From Neisseria elongata subsp. elongata (lineage in GTDB: Bacteria > Pseudomonadota > Gammaproteobacteria > Burkholderiales > Neisseriaceae), in the NCBI RefSeq assembly GCF_900113545.1, contig NZ_FOPS01000002.1:186001-250000 (forward strand): a stretch of DNA of 64,000 nucleotides. Reading direction: 5' to 3'. The notes under the pieces are model-generated. The model was not told the DNA's origin. It ran no database searches and worked only from the letters and a program-made list of their open reading frames with translations. Positions 7,445 through 16,751 of this stretch are shown one piece after another. The position numbers were made by a program, and so were the translations under genes. Numbering within the stretch: position 1 is the first letter of the stretch; each line of letters begins with the position of its first letter.

Positions 7445-8365
7445 ATGAAACTCTCCCTCGCCCCCATCCAATTCTTCTGGCAGAAAGAAACCCTGCTCGA
7501 ATTCTACGTCCAAATGCTCGACAGCCCGCTCGACACCATCTATCTGGGCGAAACCGTCTGCTCCCGCCGCCAGAAAATGCGTTTCGATGACTGGTTCGGC
7601 CTTGCCCAAGACCTCGCCGACAGCGGCAAGGAAATCATCCTTTCCTCCCAAGTGCTGCTCGAAAGCGAATCCGACCTCAAACGCCTGCGCAAAATCACCA
7701 GCCAAACCCAATTTAAAATCGAAGCCAACGATATGGGTGCGGTCAAACTCGCCCGCGAACACGGTATCCCCTTCGTGGCCGGCGCCAGCCTCAACATCTA
7801 CAACGAAGCCACCCTGCAACTCTTCCAAAACCTCGGTGCATACCGCTGGGTCGCCCCCGCCGAACTCGCCCGCGACAAAGTAGCCGACATCGCCCGCCTT
7901 TCAGACGGCCTCGAAACCGAAATCTTCGCCTGGGGCAAAATCCCCCTGGCCTATTCCTCCCGCTGCTTCACCGCGCGGCACTACAACCTAAACAAAGACA
8001 GCTGCGAATTCCGCTGCCTCGACCACGAACACGGCCTCACCATGAACACCCGCGAAGGCCAGCCGTTCCTCACCATCAACGGCATCCAAACCATGTCCTA
8101 CGGCAGCCAATGCCTGCTGCCGCACTACGCCGACATGGCCGCCATCGGCGTAAACATCCTGCGCCTCTCGCCCCAGCTCACCGACATGCCGCGCATCATC
8201 GAACTGCACCGCGCCGTGCTCGACGGCCAAACCACCCTCGACGAAGCCCTGCCCGAACTCGCCCGCCTGTCCACCGGCACACCCGTGGACGGCTACTGGC
8301 TGGGCAAACCCGGCATCGAAGCCGTGGAAGCCCACCGCAAAGCCTACGGCACCAACGCCGCCTGA
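7445..8365 (+). CDS. ubiV: UbiV, O2-independent ubiquinone hydroxylation partner (U32 peptidase-like)
   Basis: The 306-residue protein is the U32-family partner of UbiU. The iron-sulphur ligands expected from E. coli UbiV are present: Cys39 in GETVCSRR and a CX12CX3C group at Cys174, Cys187 and Cys191 (SRCFTAR and DSCEFRC). Length agrees with UbiV (about 290-300). AAAGGA precedes the ATG by eight bases. It is followed after 11 bp by ubiT, completing the anaerobic ubiquinone set. Confidence 0.95.
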   Translation: MKLSLAPIQFFWQKETLLEFYVQMLDSPLDTIYLGETVCSRRQKMRFDDWFGLAQDLADSGKEIILSSQVLLESESDLKRLRKITSQTQFKIEANDMGAVKLAREHGIPFVAGASLNIYNEATLQLFQNLGAYRWVAPAELARDKVADIARLSDGLETEIFAWGKIPLAYSSRCFTARHYNLNKDSCEFRCLDHEHGLTMNTREGQPFLTINGIQTMSYGSQCLLPHYADMAAIGVNILRLSPQLTDMPRIIELHRAVLDGQTTLDEALPELARLSTGTPVDGYWLGKPGIEAVEAHRKAYGTNAA

Positions 8366-8376
8366 AAGGAAACAAA

Positions 8377-8823
8377 ATGCCCCTGCCTAATATCACCCTG
8401 CCGCAATGGTGCGCCCAAATCGGCCGCCGCCTGCCTGCCCTGCCGCCGCGTTTCGCGCTGGTTAAAACCCTCAACCTCATGCTCAAACGCGGCCTCTTGC
8501 CCGCCGACATGAGCCTGTTTGACGGGCGCACTTTCGAAATCGACGTGCTCGATGCCGGCATCACCGTGCGCTTTACCGCCGATGGCGAACGCTTCCTCGA
8601 CCACCGCTTCGAAGGCACGCCCGATTTGCGGCTGGCCGCCAACGGCGTGGATTTCTTGCGCATGATGCTGCGCGAAGAAGACCCCGATACCCTGTTTTTC
8701 AAACGCAAACTGCAAATCGAAGGCGATACCGAATTGGGGCTGATTACCAAAAACCTGCTCGACAGCGTGGAATGGCCGTTTGCCGAACAGTTGGTGAAAT
8801 GGCAGGAGAAGGGGATACTTTGA
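8377..8823 (+). CDS. ubiT: UbiT, SCP2-domain lipid-binding protein of anaerobic ubiquinone synthesis
   Basis: This 148-residue protein has a single SCP2 sterol-carrier-like domain, thought to hold polyprenyl quinone intermediates. The pattern LFDGRTFEIDVLDAGITVRF followed by DLRLAANGVDFLRMM and KLQIEGDTELGL is characteristic of UbiT/YhbT. The ATG at 8377 follows AAAGGA and lies 11 bp after ubiV; the frame is open far upstream inside ubiV, but that part is a shadow. A strong hairpin after the stop marks the operon end. Confidence 0.9.
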   Translation: MPLPNITLPQWCAQIGRRLPALPPRFALVKTLNLMLKRGLLPADMSLFDGRTFEIDVLDAGITVRFTADGERFLDHRFEGTPDLRLAANGVDFLRMMLREEDPDTLFFKRKLQIEGDTELGLITKNLLDSVEWPFAEQLVKWQEKGIL

Positions 8824-8838
8824 ATGTCGGAAAGATAA

Positions 8839-8899
8839 AGAGGCCGTCTGAAAGCACAGTTTTAACAAATTTGAAAACTGCTTTTCAGACGGCCTCTTT
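8839..8899 (+). terminator. Operon terminator after ubiT (extended inverted DUS)
   Basis: An inverted DUS pair (8841-8852 and 8884-8895) is extended by AGCAcAGTTTT/AAAACTGCTT inside and AGAG/CTCT outside, then CTTTG. This makes a long hairpin. Confidence 0.75.
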
Positions 8900-8960
8900 G
8901 TGTCTGTGGCGGATTTTTGCGGTTTGGTATTGAAATCAGGTCGGTTTGGATGCGGTATAA

Positions 8961-8990
8961 AAAATCCCAAGCGGTGGGTTCGCTTGGGAC
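8961..8990 (-). terminator. Intrinsic terminator of the XRE regulator gene
   Basis: On the minus strand, TCCCAAGCG and CGCTTGGGA form a 9-bp stem with a 7-base loop followed by TTTTTTAT. Confidence 0.85.
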
Positions 8991-9010
8991 TGTTTTAATG
9001 AGTCTTGGAA

Positions 9011-9304
9011 TTACGGGTTTTCCGTTTTTTCCAGCTGTTTGAGTAAGCGGTGGTAGGTCTCCGCTTCCTGTTCTTTCAATAAGCGCAGGACAGACAGGTC
9101 TTTACCATTGACTCTTTCCAAATCAACTCTCTCGATGTGGACCAAACGCAGTAACTCGCGTACGGGTTTGGGCATGTTGCGTCCTGATTCGTAACGGGAT
9201 CCGCCTGATTGGGTAACACCGATTTTGCTCCAAAATTCGTTTTGGTTTAATCCGAGTTTTTTGCGAATTTCACGAATATTGGTGATTTGTGGGAATGAGG
9301 ACAT
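9011..9304 (-). CDS. XRE-family helix-turn-helix regulator
   Basis: The 97-residue protein has an N-terminal HTH of the Cro/CI (XRE) type: REIRKKLGLNQNEFWSKIGV followed by TQSGGSRYESGRNMPKPV, and a charged helical tail (LKEQEAETYHRLLKQLEKT) that may dimerise. I place the start at ATG 9304, which has AAGGAG seven bases upstream; an earlier in-frame codon at 9331 is less likely. It stands alone between ubiT and map, with its own terminator and a 400-bp AT-rich upstream region that could hold its operator. The target genes are unknown. Confidence 0.85.
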   Translation of the reverse strand: MSSFPQITNIREIRKKLGLNQNEFWSKIGVTQSGGSRYESGRNMPKPVRELLRLVHIERVDLERVNGKDLSVLRLLKEQEAETYHRLLKQLEKTENP

Positions 9305-9713
9305 TTTTAAATCTCCTTCTGATGGTAACAATGCCGCTTTCTTGTTGTGCTAATCAATGCTTAGGAACAGCAAGTGCGCATTGGCTTCTGTTTCTAACTA
9401 CTGGGGTTATTATAGTGGCTGCATCGCAATCTTAAAACCGTACTTTCAATAACTTAACTTAAATTAGGGAAAGTTTTTATTCTGTGGGAGAAAAAACACT
9501 TTCCCCAATACTTCTTTGCAGATGTTAAGAAATTATTAAGTAAGGCTTAAGCTGACTGAATGTAACCTCTAAGTCATTACAGTATAAAGGGTAGTAGAGG
9601 AAAATAAAAGGTAATTTTTATAAATAAACGGTATTTTGCCGAGCAAGTTGGAAAGAGATGCCTGCTAGACTTTGTTTTATTTACAGCTATTTATTTGTCT
9701 TACTTTTATGTCA
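9305..9713. other. AT-rich intergenic region upstream of the XRE gene
   Basis: This 409-bp gap is much richer in A and T than its surroundings and has no DUS. It contains an inverted repeat, GGGAAAGT (about 9466-9473) and ACTTTCCC (about 9499-9506), and repeated TTAAG words at 9450-9555. I see no ORF. Operator sites or a small RNA are possible but unproven. Confidence 0.4.
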
Positions 9714-10490
9714 TTAAGGCTTTTGTGTTGCAGGGCTGACGGTCAGGATTTCATAACCGGTGTCGGTTACTAAAACTTCGTGTTCCCATTGGGCGGAGAG
9801 GGAGCGGTCTTTGGTTACCACCGTCCAGCCGTCGGGTAGGATTTTCAGATGGCGTTTGCCTTGGTTGATCATGGGCTCGATGGTGAAAATCATGCCGGGT
9901 TCGAGTTTCAGGCCTTGGCCTTTGCGGCCGTAGTGCAGAACTTGAGGTTCGCAGTGGAAGGCGCGGCCGATGCCGTGGCCGCAAAATTCCTGCACGACGG
10001 AATAGCCTGCGTTTTCGGCAACCTGCTGGCAGGCATAGCCCACATCGCCCAGTGTCGCGCCGGGTTTGACGGCTTCGATGCCCGCCATCATGGCATCGTG
10101 GGTGGTGTCTATCAGGCGTTGGGCGATGGGGGAGACTTTGCCGACGGCAAACATGCGGCTGGAGTCGCCGTGGAAGCCGTCTTTTTTGATGGTGAGGTCG
10201 ATATTGACGATGTCGCCTTCTTTGAGGGGTTTGTCGTCGGGGATGCCGTGGCAGATGACGTGGTTGACGGATGTGCAGCAGGATTTGGGATAGGGCGGGT
10301 TGCCGTAGTTCAACGGGGCGGGATAGCCGCCTTGAACGTTGACGTGATAATCGTAAACGAGTTTGTCTATTTCGTTGGTGGTGATGCCGGGTTTGACGAA
10401 TTGGCCGATGTAGTCGAGGGCTTCGGCGACGAGGCGGCCCAGTTCGCGCATTTTTTCGATTTCTTCGGGGGTGTGGATGATGACTGCCAT
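9714..10490 (-). CDS. map: Methionine aminopeptidase, type I
   Basis: MetAP removes the initiator methionine from new proteins. The 258-residue length is normal for the bacterial type I enzyme. The metal ligands are all visible: Asp in NIDLT, Asp in GDSSRMF, His in CGHGIG, Glu in TIEPM and Glu in WEHEVLV. It is a single gene here; rpsB, its neighbour in many bacteria, is not adjacent. The upstream region carries an inverted DUS pair shared with the GNAT gene end. Confidence 0.97.
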   Translation of the reverse strand: MAVIIHTPEEIEKMRELGRLVAEALDYIGQFVKPGITTNEIDKLVYDYHVNVQGGYPAPLNYGNPPYPKSCCTSVNHVICHGIPDDKPLKEGDIVNIDLTIKKDGFHGDSSRMFAVGKVSPIAQRLIDTTHDAMMAGIEAVKPGATLGDVGYACQQVAENAGYSVVQEFCGHGIGRAFHCEPQVLHYGRKGQGLKLEPGMIFTIEPMINQGKRHLKILPDGWTVVTKDRSLSAQWEHEVLVTDTGYEILTVSPATQKP

Positions 10491-10539
10491 GGTTTTGTAT
10501 GTGTGTTGATTGGAATGGCGGTTATTATAACGCGAAACG

Positions 10540-10590
10540 GAAAGGCCGTCTGAAAGCGTATGGTGTGCTTTCAGACGGCCTCTTTTTTTT
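10540..10590 (-). terminator. Inverted DUS hairpin after the GNAT gene
   Basis: AGGCCGTCTGAA at 10543-10554 and its complement at 10570-10581, with inner AGCGTA/TGTGCT partly paired, lie between the GNAT stop and map. Confidence 0.6.
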
Positions 10591-10596
10591 CAGGGT

Positions 10597-11421
10597 TTAT
10601 CTGCGGAAGCGTTCGGTTTTGCAGACGAAGTGGTGGGCGTTGATTTCGAAACCGTGTTTGAGGTACATGCGATGGGCATCGGCGCGTTCGCTGCCGACCG
10701 AGACGTGGGTGTGGATTTGGGCGATGTTTTCCGATTCGGCAATATCCACTACGGCTTGCAGCAGGTGGGTGCAGTAGCCGCGTCCGCGTGTCTGCGGCAC
10801 GGTAACGAGGTCGTCTATGACGATGTGGCGGCCGAAGGCGAGGGTGGTGGTGATGCGGAAGCCGCATACGGCAACGGCGTTGTTTTTGCCTTCTTCGAAG
10901 ATGCCCAGCAGTCGGTAGCCGGCGGCGCGCTGTTCGTTGTTGACTTGTGCGGTGAAGCGGGCGACGTCGTTCAACGTCGGGCGCAGGATGCTGAGGGCGG
11001 CGAAGGCGGCGGTGGTTTCTTCGGGGGGGATTTCGCGGAGTTTGAATGGTTGCCCCTCCGGTTTTTGCGGTGCCGCTGACGGCTCCGGCTGCGGGGGCGG
11101 TGCTTCTGCCGGTTGGGATTGTTCGTTGGCCAGTTCGCGCAGCATGGCTTCGTCGAGCACGCGCAGGTCGTTGTCGGCGGCGAAGTCCATCAGGAAGCGG
11201 AACATCGGCGGGTTGATGGTTTCCAATTGTTTGCCGACGGCCACGCTGCGGATTTTGCCGATAAGCAGCGGGCGTACCCATTGGTGGTAGGAGAGGCGGT
11301 TGCCTTTGTCGAACGATGAGAGGATGCCGCAAAGGCGTTCCGCCCAGTCGCTCGGACGGAAGGTTTTGCCGTTGCTTGTGGTGCCGTAGATGACGATTTC
11401 GTCCGGATTCGGGGTAAACAT
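10597..11421 (-). CDS. DUF3579-GNAT N-acetyltransferase fusion
   Basis: The 274-residue protein has two parts. Residues 1-90 (MFTPNPDEIVIYGTTSNGK... to NDLRVLD) match the beta-proteobacterial DUF3579 family. Residues about 130-274 form a GNAT acetyltransferase with the acetyl-CoA loop PQTRGRGYCTHLLQAVV. A proline/glutamine-rich linker (PAEAPPPQPEPSAAPQKPEG) joins them. In other beta-proteobacteria these are usually separate genes. I use ATG 11421; a TTG two codons upstream is also in frame. A run of seven C (coding strand) at 11023-11029 lies at the start of the GNAT part. The substrate is unknown. Confidence 0.8.
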   Translation of the reverse strand: MFTPNPDEIVIYGTTSNGKTFRPSDWAERLCGILSSFDKGNRLSYHQWVRPLLIGKIRSVAVGKQLETINPPMFRFLMDFAADNDLRVLDEAMLRELANEQSQPAEAPPPQPEPSAAPQKPEGQPFKLREIPPEETTAAFAALSILRPTLNDVARFTAQVNNEQRAAGYRLLGIFEEGKNNAVAVCGFRITTTLAFGRHIVIDDLVTVPQTRGRGYCTHLLQAVVDIAESENIAQIHTHVSVGSERADAHRMYLKHGFEINAHHFVCKTERFRR

Positions 11422-11590
11422 TTTCAACTCTTTTTTCTTTTTGACAGACTGTGTGCGGATTATACCGCAGGATGCGGGTCGGCGTGGTATAGGCCGTCTG
11501 AAAGTGGGGGTGCGTATTTTTAGGGATGTTTTTATCCTGAGTGTTGTAAAATTGCTGGTTTGTACAACACATCATCGGGAAATTATCTAT

Positions 11591-12355
11591 ATGGATCATT
11601 ATTATGAAACTGTTTTATTGTCCGAACCCGCCAGGCGGCCATGGTATCGCGGCTTTTTTTGGTTCTTTGACGCATTAGGCATTATTTTTGGCAAACCGCT
11701 GGCTTGGCTCGTGATTATGCTGCTGATGTGCATCGGGGAATTTGGTATTGTTATATTCGGCCATATGCTGCCGTTTGTATTGGGATTTTTGTTGCCGCTG
11801 GGCTTGTGGTTTTATATTGGTATACAGTGTGCTGCCGACGAGCAGGTGGACAACGGTGATTCGCCGCGTTTTGCCGTTTTTGTGGAATCATTGCTCGGCA
11901 GGCATAATGATTTTTCTCTGTTGTTATCCTGTTTTGTGTTGTTTGCCGTGTTTTTGGGTGTGGTGCTGTACGGGATGCAGCATAAGTTGCCGCCGATAGA
12001 GTATTGGTCGGTTGGTATGCGCTTGGTCGTGTTTCTGGCGCTTGGTGCAGTATTGAATATTTTTTGGATGGGGCCGCTTTTGGTGTTCCTGCAAGGCGAA
12101 GAGGTTTGGGATGCGTTGCATTTGAGCGTACAAACGTTTGCCCGCAATATTTTGCCATACATCTGCTTTTTATTATTGCAAGGTGTGTTGGTTATGGGTT
12201 TGAATTATCTGGTTGAAAAATTTGGATTGCCCGTTTCGCTTTTAAAACGATATGTATTGTTGGCAGTATTGATTGCGTTATGCCAGATTGTTTTAGCTTT
12301 GTGTGCTTATGCGGCATATAAGGATATTTGGTTTGAATTTGAGGAAGTTGAATAA
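11591..12355 (+). CDS. BPSS1780-family membrane protein
   Basis: The 254-residue protein is an inner-membrane protein with about six hydrophobic segments. Its pattern (N-terminal RPWYRGFFWFFDALGIIFGKP, GLWFYIGIQCAADEQ, later WMGPLLVFLQ) is that of the BPSS1780 family of integral membrane proteins found in beta-proteobacteria. The ATG at 11591 is chosen because the preceding frame lacks family features. Function is unknown. It is convergent with thiC and shares an inverted DUS terminator with it. Confidence 0.75.
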   Translation: MDHYYETVLLSEPARRPWYRGFFWFFDALGIIFGKPLAWLVIMLLMCIGEFGIVIFGHMLPFVLGFLLPLGLWFYIGIQCAADEQVDNGDSPRFAVFVESLLGRHNDFSLLLSCFVLFAVFLGVVLYGMQHKLPPIEYWSVGMRLVVFLALGAVLNIFWMGPLLVFLQGEEVWDALHLSVQTFARNILPYICFLLLQGVLVMGLNYLVEKFGLPVSLLKRYVLLAVLIALCQIVLALCAYAAYKDIWFEFEEVE

Positions 12356-12366
12356 GGTCTTCTCAC

Positions 12367-12413
12367 AAAAAGGCCGTCTGAAAGCCGATTTTGCTTTTTC
12401 AGACGGCCTTTTT
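12367..12413. terminator. Bidirectional inverted DUS terminator between BPSS1780-family gene and thiC
   Basis: AAAAAGGCCGTCTGAAAGC at 12367-12385 pairs with GCTTTTTCAGACGGCC at 12394-12408, with A- and T-runs on the outer sides. It suits both convergent genes. Confidence 0.75.
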
Positions 12414-12426
12414 GCCTGCTTGGCGG

Positions 12427-14512
<2,086 letters not shown>

Positions 14513-14561
14513 TTTCGTTAAGGCGAACATTATAAACCACGAACGAAATGCAAATAAAGGC

Positions 14562-14590
14562 TTGACATGGTTTCGCCGCGCCTGTATAGT
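14562..14590 (+). promoter_or_regulatory. Promoter of tRNA-fMet
   Basis: TTGACA (14562-14567) and TATAGT (14585-14590) are separated by 17 bp, close to the sigma-70 consensus, 13 bp before the tRNA. Confidence 0.85.
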
Positions 14591-14602
14591 TCGCCTTTCT
14601 GA

Positions 14603-14679
<77 letters not shown>

Positions 14680-14685
14680 AATTCC

Positions 14686-14715
14686 AAATCCCTCAGCAAG
14701 TGCTGAGGGATTTTT
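14686..14715 (+). terminator. Terminator of tRNA-fMet
   Basis: AATCCCTCAGCA and TGCTGAGGGATT form a 12-bp stem with a tiny loop, then TTTTT. Confidence 0.85.
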
Positions 14716-14866
14716 GCGTATAGGCCGTCTGAAAGCAAACCTACCCCTTCGGTTGTGCGGCAAACCTTATTTTCAGACGGCCTCTGTCCAATCGGGCGGT
14801 TTGTCGGATTTGTGCTACCATCGCCCGCACTTCCCTTTCGATACGGCAGACAATAGGAAACGGCAG

Positions 14867-15751
14867 ATGATTATTATCATGCAGAAACAGGCCGCCGCTT
14901 CGTCGGTGGCGGCGGTGGTGGAATTTATCCGCAGCAAGGGTTTGCGCGAGCACATATCGCCGGGGGCGGAGCGCACGATTATCGGCGCGGTGGGCGACGA
15001 GCGCGTGTTCCTGCCGCAGGAGTTGGAATCGCTGCCGCAGGTGGAGCGCGCCATCCGCGTGTTGGCCGACTGGCGCATCATCAGCCGCGAAACCAATCCC
15101 GAAGACAGCGTGATTACCGTGCGCGGCACGGCCTTCGGCGGCGGCAGGATGTTGGACATCGCCGTGTCGCCCGACGAATGCCGTGCCGACGCGCTGTACC
15201 TCGATCCGTTTTACCTGCCCGACAATCCTTATGCCGAATGCGGGATGCCGTCTGAAAAAGAACAAATCCGCCTGCTGCGGCAGACTCTGTCCGACAGCCA
15301 TGCCGCCGGCCGGCCGGTTTTGGTGCGCATCCGCGACGTGCGCCAGATTCGGCAGGTGTTGGAAGCCGAGGCGGACATCCTTTACCTCGGCGGCGAGTTG
15401 ATGACGAACAGGGTGTTGCAGGACGAAGTAGGCCGTCTGAATACGCCTGTGGTGTTGTGTAAAGACAAGCATCATTCGTATAACGAATGGCTGGTGGCGG
15501 CGGAACGCATCGCGCTGCGCGGCAACCATCAGATTATCCTCGGCGAAAGCGGCACGCTGAGTTTCGAATCCGACCATCCGTACCGCCTCGATACGGAAGC
15601 CGTGGTGCGCGTGCGCCGTTTGAGCCATCTGCCCGTGTTGGCCAATATTACCCGCCTTTGGCACGGCGATATGCCGCAGGACGTGTTGTACCGCCTGGCC
15701 GAAGCGGCGGGCGCGAATGCGATAGTGCGGAGCGTGCCGCCGCCCGCTTGA
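14867..15751 (+). CDS. DAHP-synthase-like protein (type I-beta fold) lacking catalytic motifs
   Basis: The 294-residue protein aligns by eye with small type I-beta DAHP synthases: a ferredoxin-like N-terminus (ERTIIGAVGDERVFLPQELESL, ISRETNPEDSVI) then a barrel. The catalytic segments are altered. GPCSVE is replaced by VSPDECRAD, the KPRTSP loop by DPFYLPDNPY, IGARN by LGGELMTN, LLKRG by VLCKDK and the metal-binding DPSHSGG by NITRLWHG. It is therefore probably not a DAHP synthase. The start ATG 14867 has AGGAAAC upstream. It stands between tRNA-fMet and a hydrolase; its role is unknown. Confidence 0.75.
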   Translation: MIIIMQKQAAASSVAAVVEFIRSKGLREHISPGAERTIIGAVGDERVFLPQELESLPQVERAIRVLADWRIISRETNPEDSVITVRGTAFGGGRMLDIAVSPDECRADALYLDPFYLPDNPYAECGMPSEKEQIRLLRQTLSDSHAAGRPVLVRIRDVRQIRQVLEAEADILYLGGELMTNRVLQDEVGRLNTPVVLCKDKHHSYNEWLVAAERIALRGNHQIILGESGTLSFESDHPYRLDTEAVVRVRRLSHLPVLANITRLWHGDMPQDVLYRLAEAAGANAIVRSVPPPA

Positions 15752-15919
15752 ACGGGAAGCAAATGGGAGAGGCCGTCTGAAAATGCAGTTCGAAATGGCA
15801 AATCACTTTTTGATTCGCTGTCGGCAAAACTGTGTTTTCAGACGGCCTTTTGTTTGGTCGTGCCGCTATGTGTCTGTGCGGAAAACGATTTTCCCGCAAG
15901 ACGGGTTCGGGCTGCGGAA

Positions 15920-16549
15920 TCAGCGGTCGAATTTTCCGTGCCGCAGGAAGGCGGCGGTTTGTCCGGCCACGCGTTTGTCGGTCAGCATCCCGGTGTGGGA
16001 AACGGGCAACAGGATATGATCGGCCATGCCGGGAAAACGGGTTTCTTCCACCAATACCGTGCCGTCGTTTTCGCCTTGCAGTTTGAAAATGCGGCCGATG
16101 CCCAGCGGGGAGTTGCCCGCCAGGCTGCCGAGTTCGATGCCGGGCGGCAGGTCGGGCAGGTTGCCGTCGAGCATGTTGCGGTAGGCACCGCCGAGCAGGG
16201 GCGTGCCCGCGCCCCAGTTGCGGATGGTTTCGGCCGTCGTGCTGCCCTGATGCGGCGTGCCGAGGGTAACGATGCGGCCGCGCACCAAATCGGGGCGTGC
16301 GGCGGCAAAACGGCGCAATACCAATCCGCCGAGGCTGTGGCCGACGAAATGCAGGGGCTTTTGATGCCGTCTGAAAAAATCTTCCGCCGCCGCAGTCAGG
16401 GCGGCGCAGTGCTGTTCGGGTCTCTGCCAGATGCTGTAATAGCCGAAGGTTTGCACGGACAGGCCTTGCCGTTTCAGCAGGCGTGCAAACGGAAGCATGG
16501 TCCAGGCGTGCATGTGGATGCCGTGCAATAACAGGACGTGTTCGTTCAT
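15920..16549 (-). CDS. Alpha/beta hydrolase (lipase-like)
   Basis: The 209-residue protein has the oxyanion strand VLLLHGIHMHAW, the nucleophile elbow GHSLGG (Ser near residue 72), an acidic residue in GENDGTVLVEE, and a late catalytic histidine in LPVSHTGML. TLGTPHQGS is typical of triacylglycerol-lipase/PGAP1-like enzymes. No signal peptide is seen, so it is probably cytoplasmic. Substrate unknown. The gene stands alone with DUS copies on both sides. Confidence 0.8.
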   Translation of the reverse strand: MNEHVLLLHGIHMHAWTMLPFARLLKRQGLSVQTFGYYSIWQRPEQHCAALTAAAEDFFRRHQKPLHFVGHSLGGLVLRRFAAARPDLVRGRIVTLGTPHQGSTTAETIRNWGAGTPLLGGAYRNMLDGNLPDLPPGIELGSLAGNSPLGIGRIFKLQGENDGTVLVEETRFPGMADHILLPVSHTGMLTDKRVAGQTAAFLRHGKFDR

Positions 16550-16619
16550 AGGACTTCCTCTGTGTAGCGGACGGTCGGACAGGCCGTCTGAAAAAGGCGG
16601 CGGCGGATTCTCCGCCTGT

Positions 16620-16745
16620 TTGCCTGTCAGGAATAATCGAATGTAAACAATACGGTGCGGCTGACGGGCTCGTACATCAGGATGATGGCGTCCGCATCGT
16701 CAAAGTGGTAGTTGTAACCGGTTTTCAGACGGCCTCTGACATGAA
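16620..16745 (-). pseudogene. Possible short gene remnant upstream of the hydrolase
   Basis: A minus-strand frame reads KTGYNYHFDDADAIILMYEP then VSRTVLFTFDYS-stop, with protein-like composition. It overlaps a DUS and lacks a clear start. It may be a very small gene or the end of a lost one. Low confidence. Confidence 0.25.
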
Positions 16746-16751
16746 AACCGT

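Noticed and set aside
11023-11029. Run of seven G as a phase-variable tract
   Set aside because: Seven residues is short for efficient slippage in Neisseria; kept only as a side remark.
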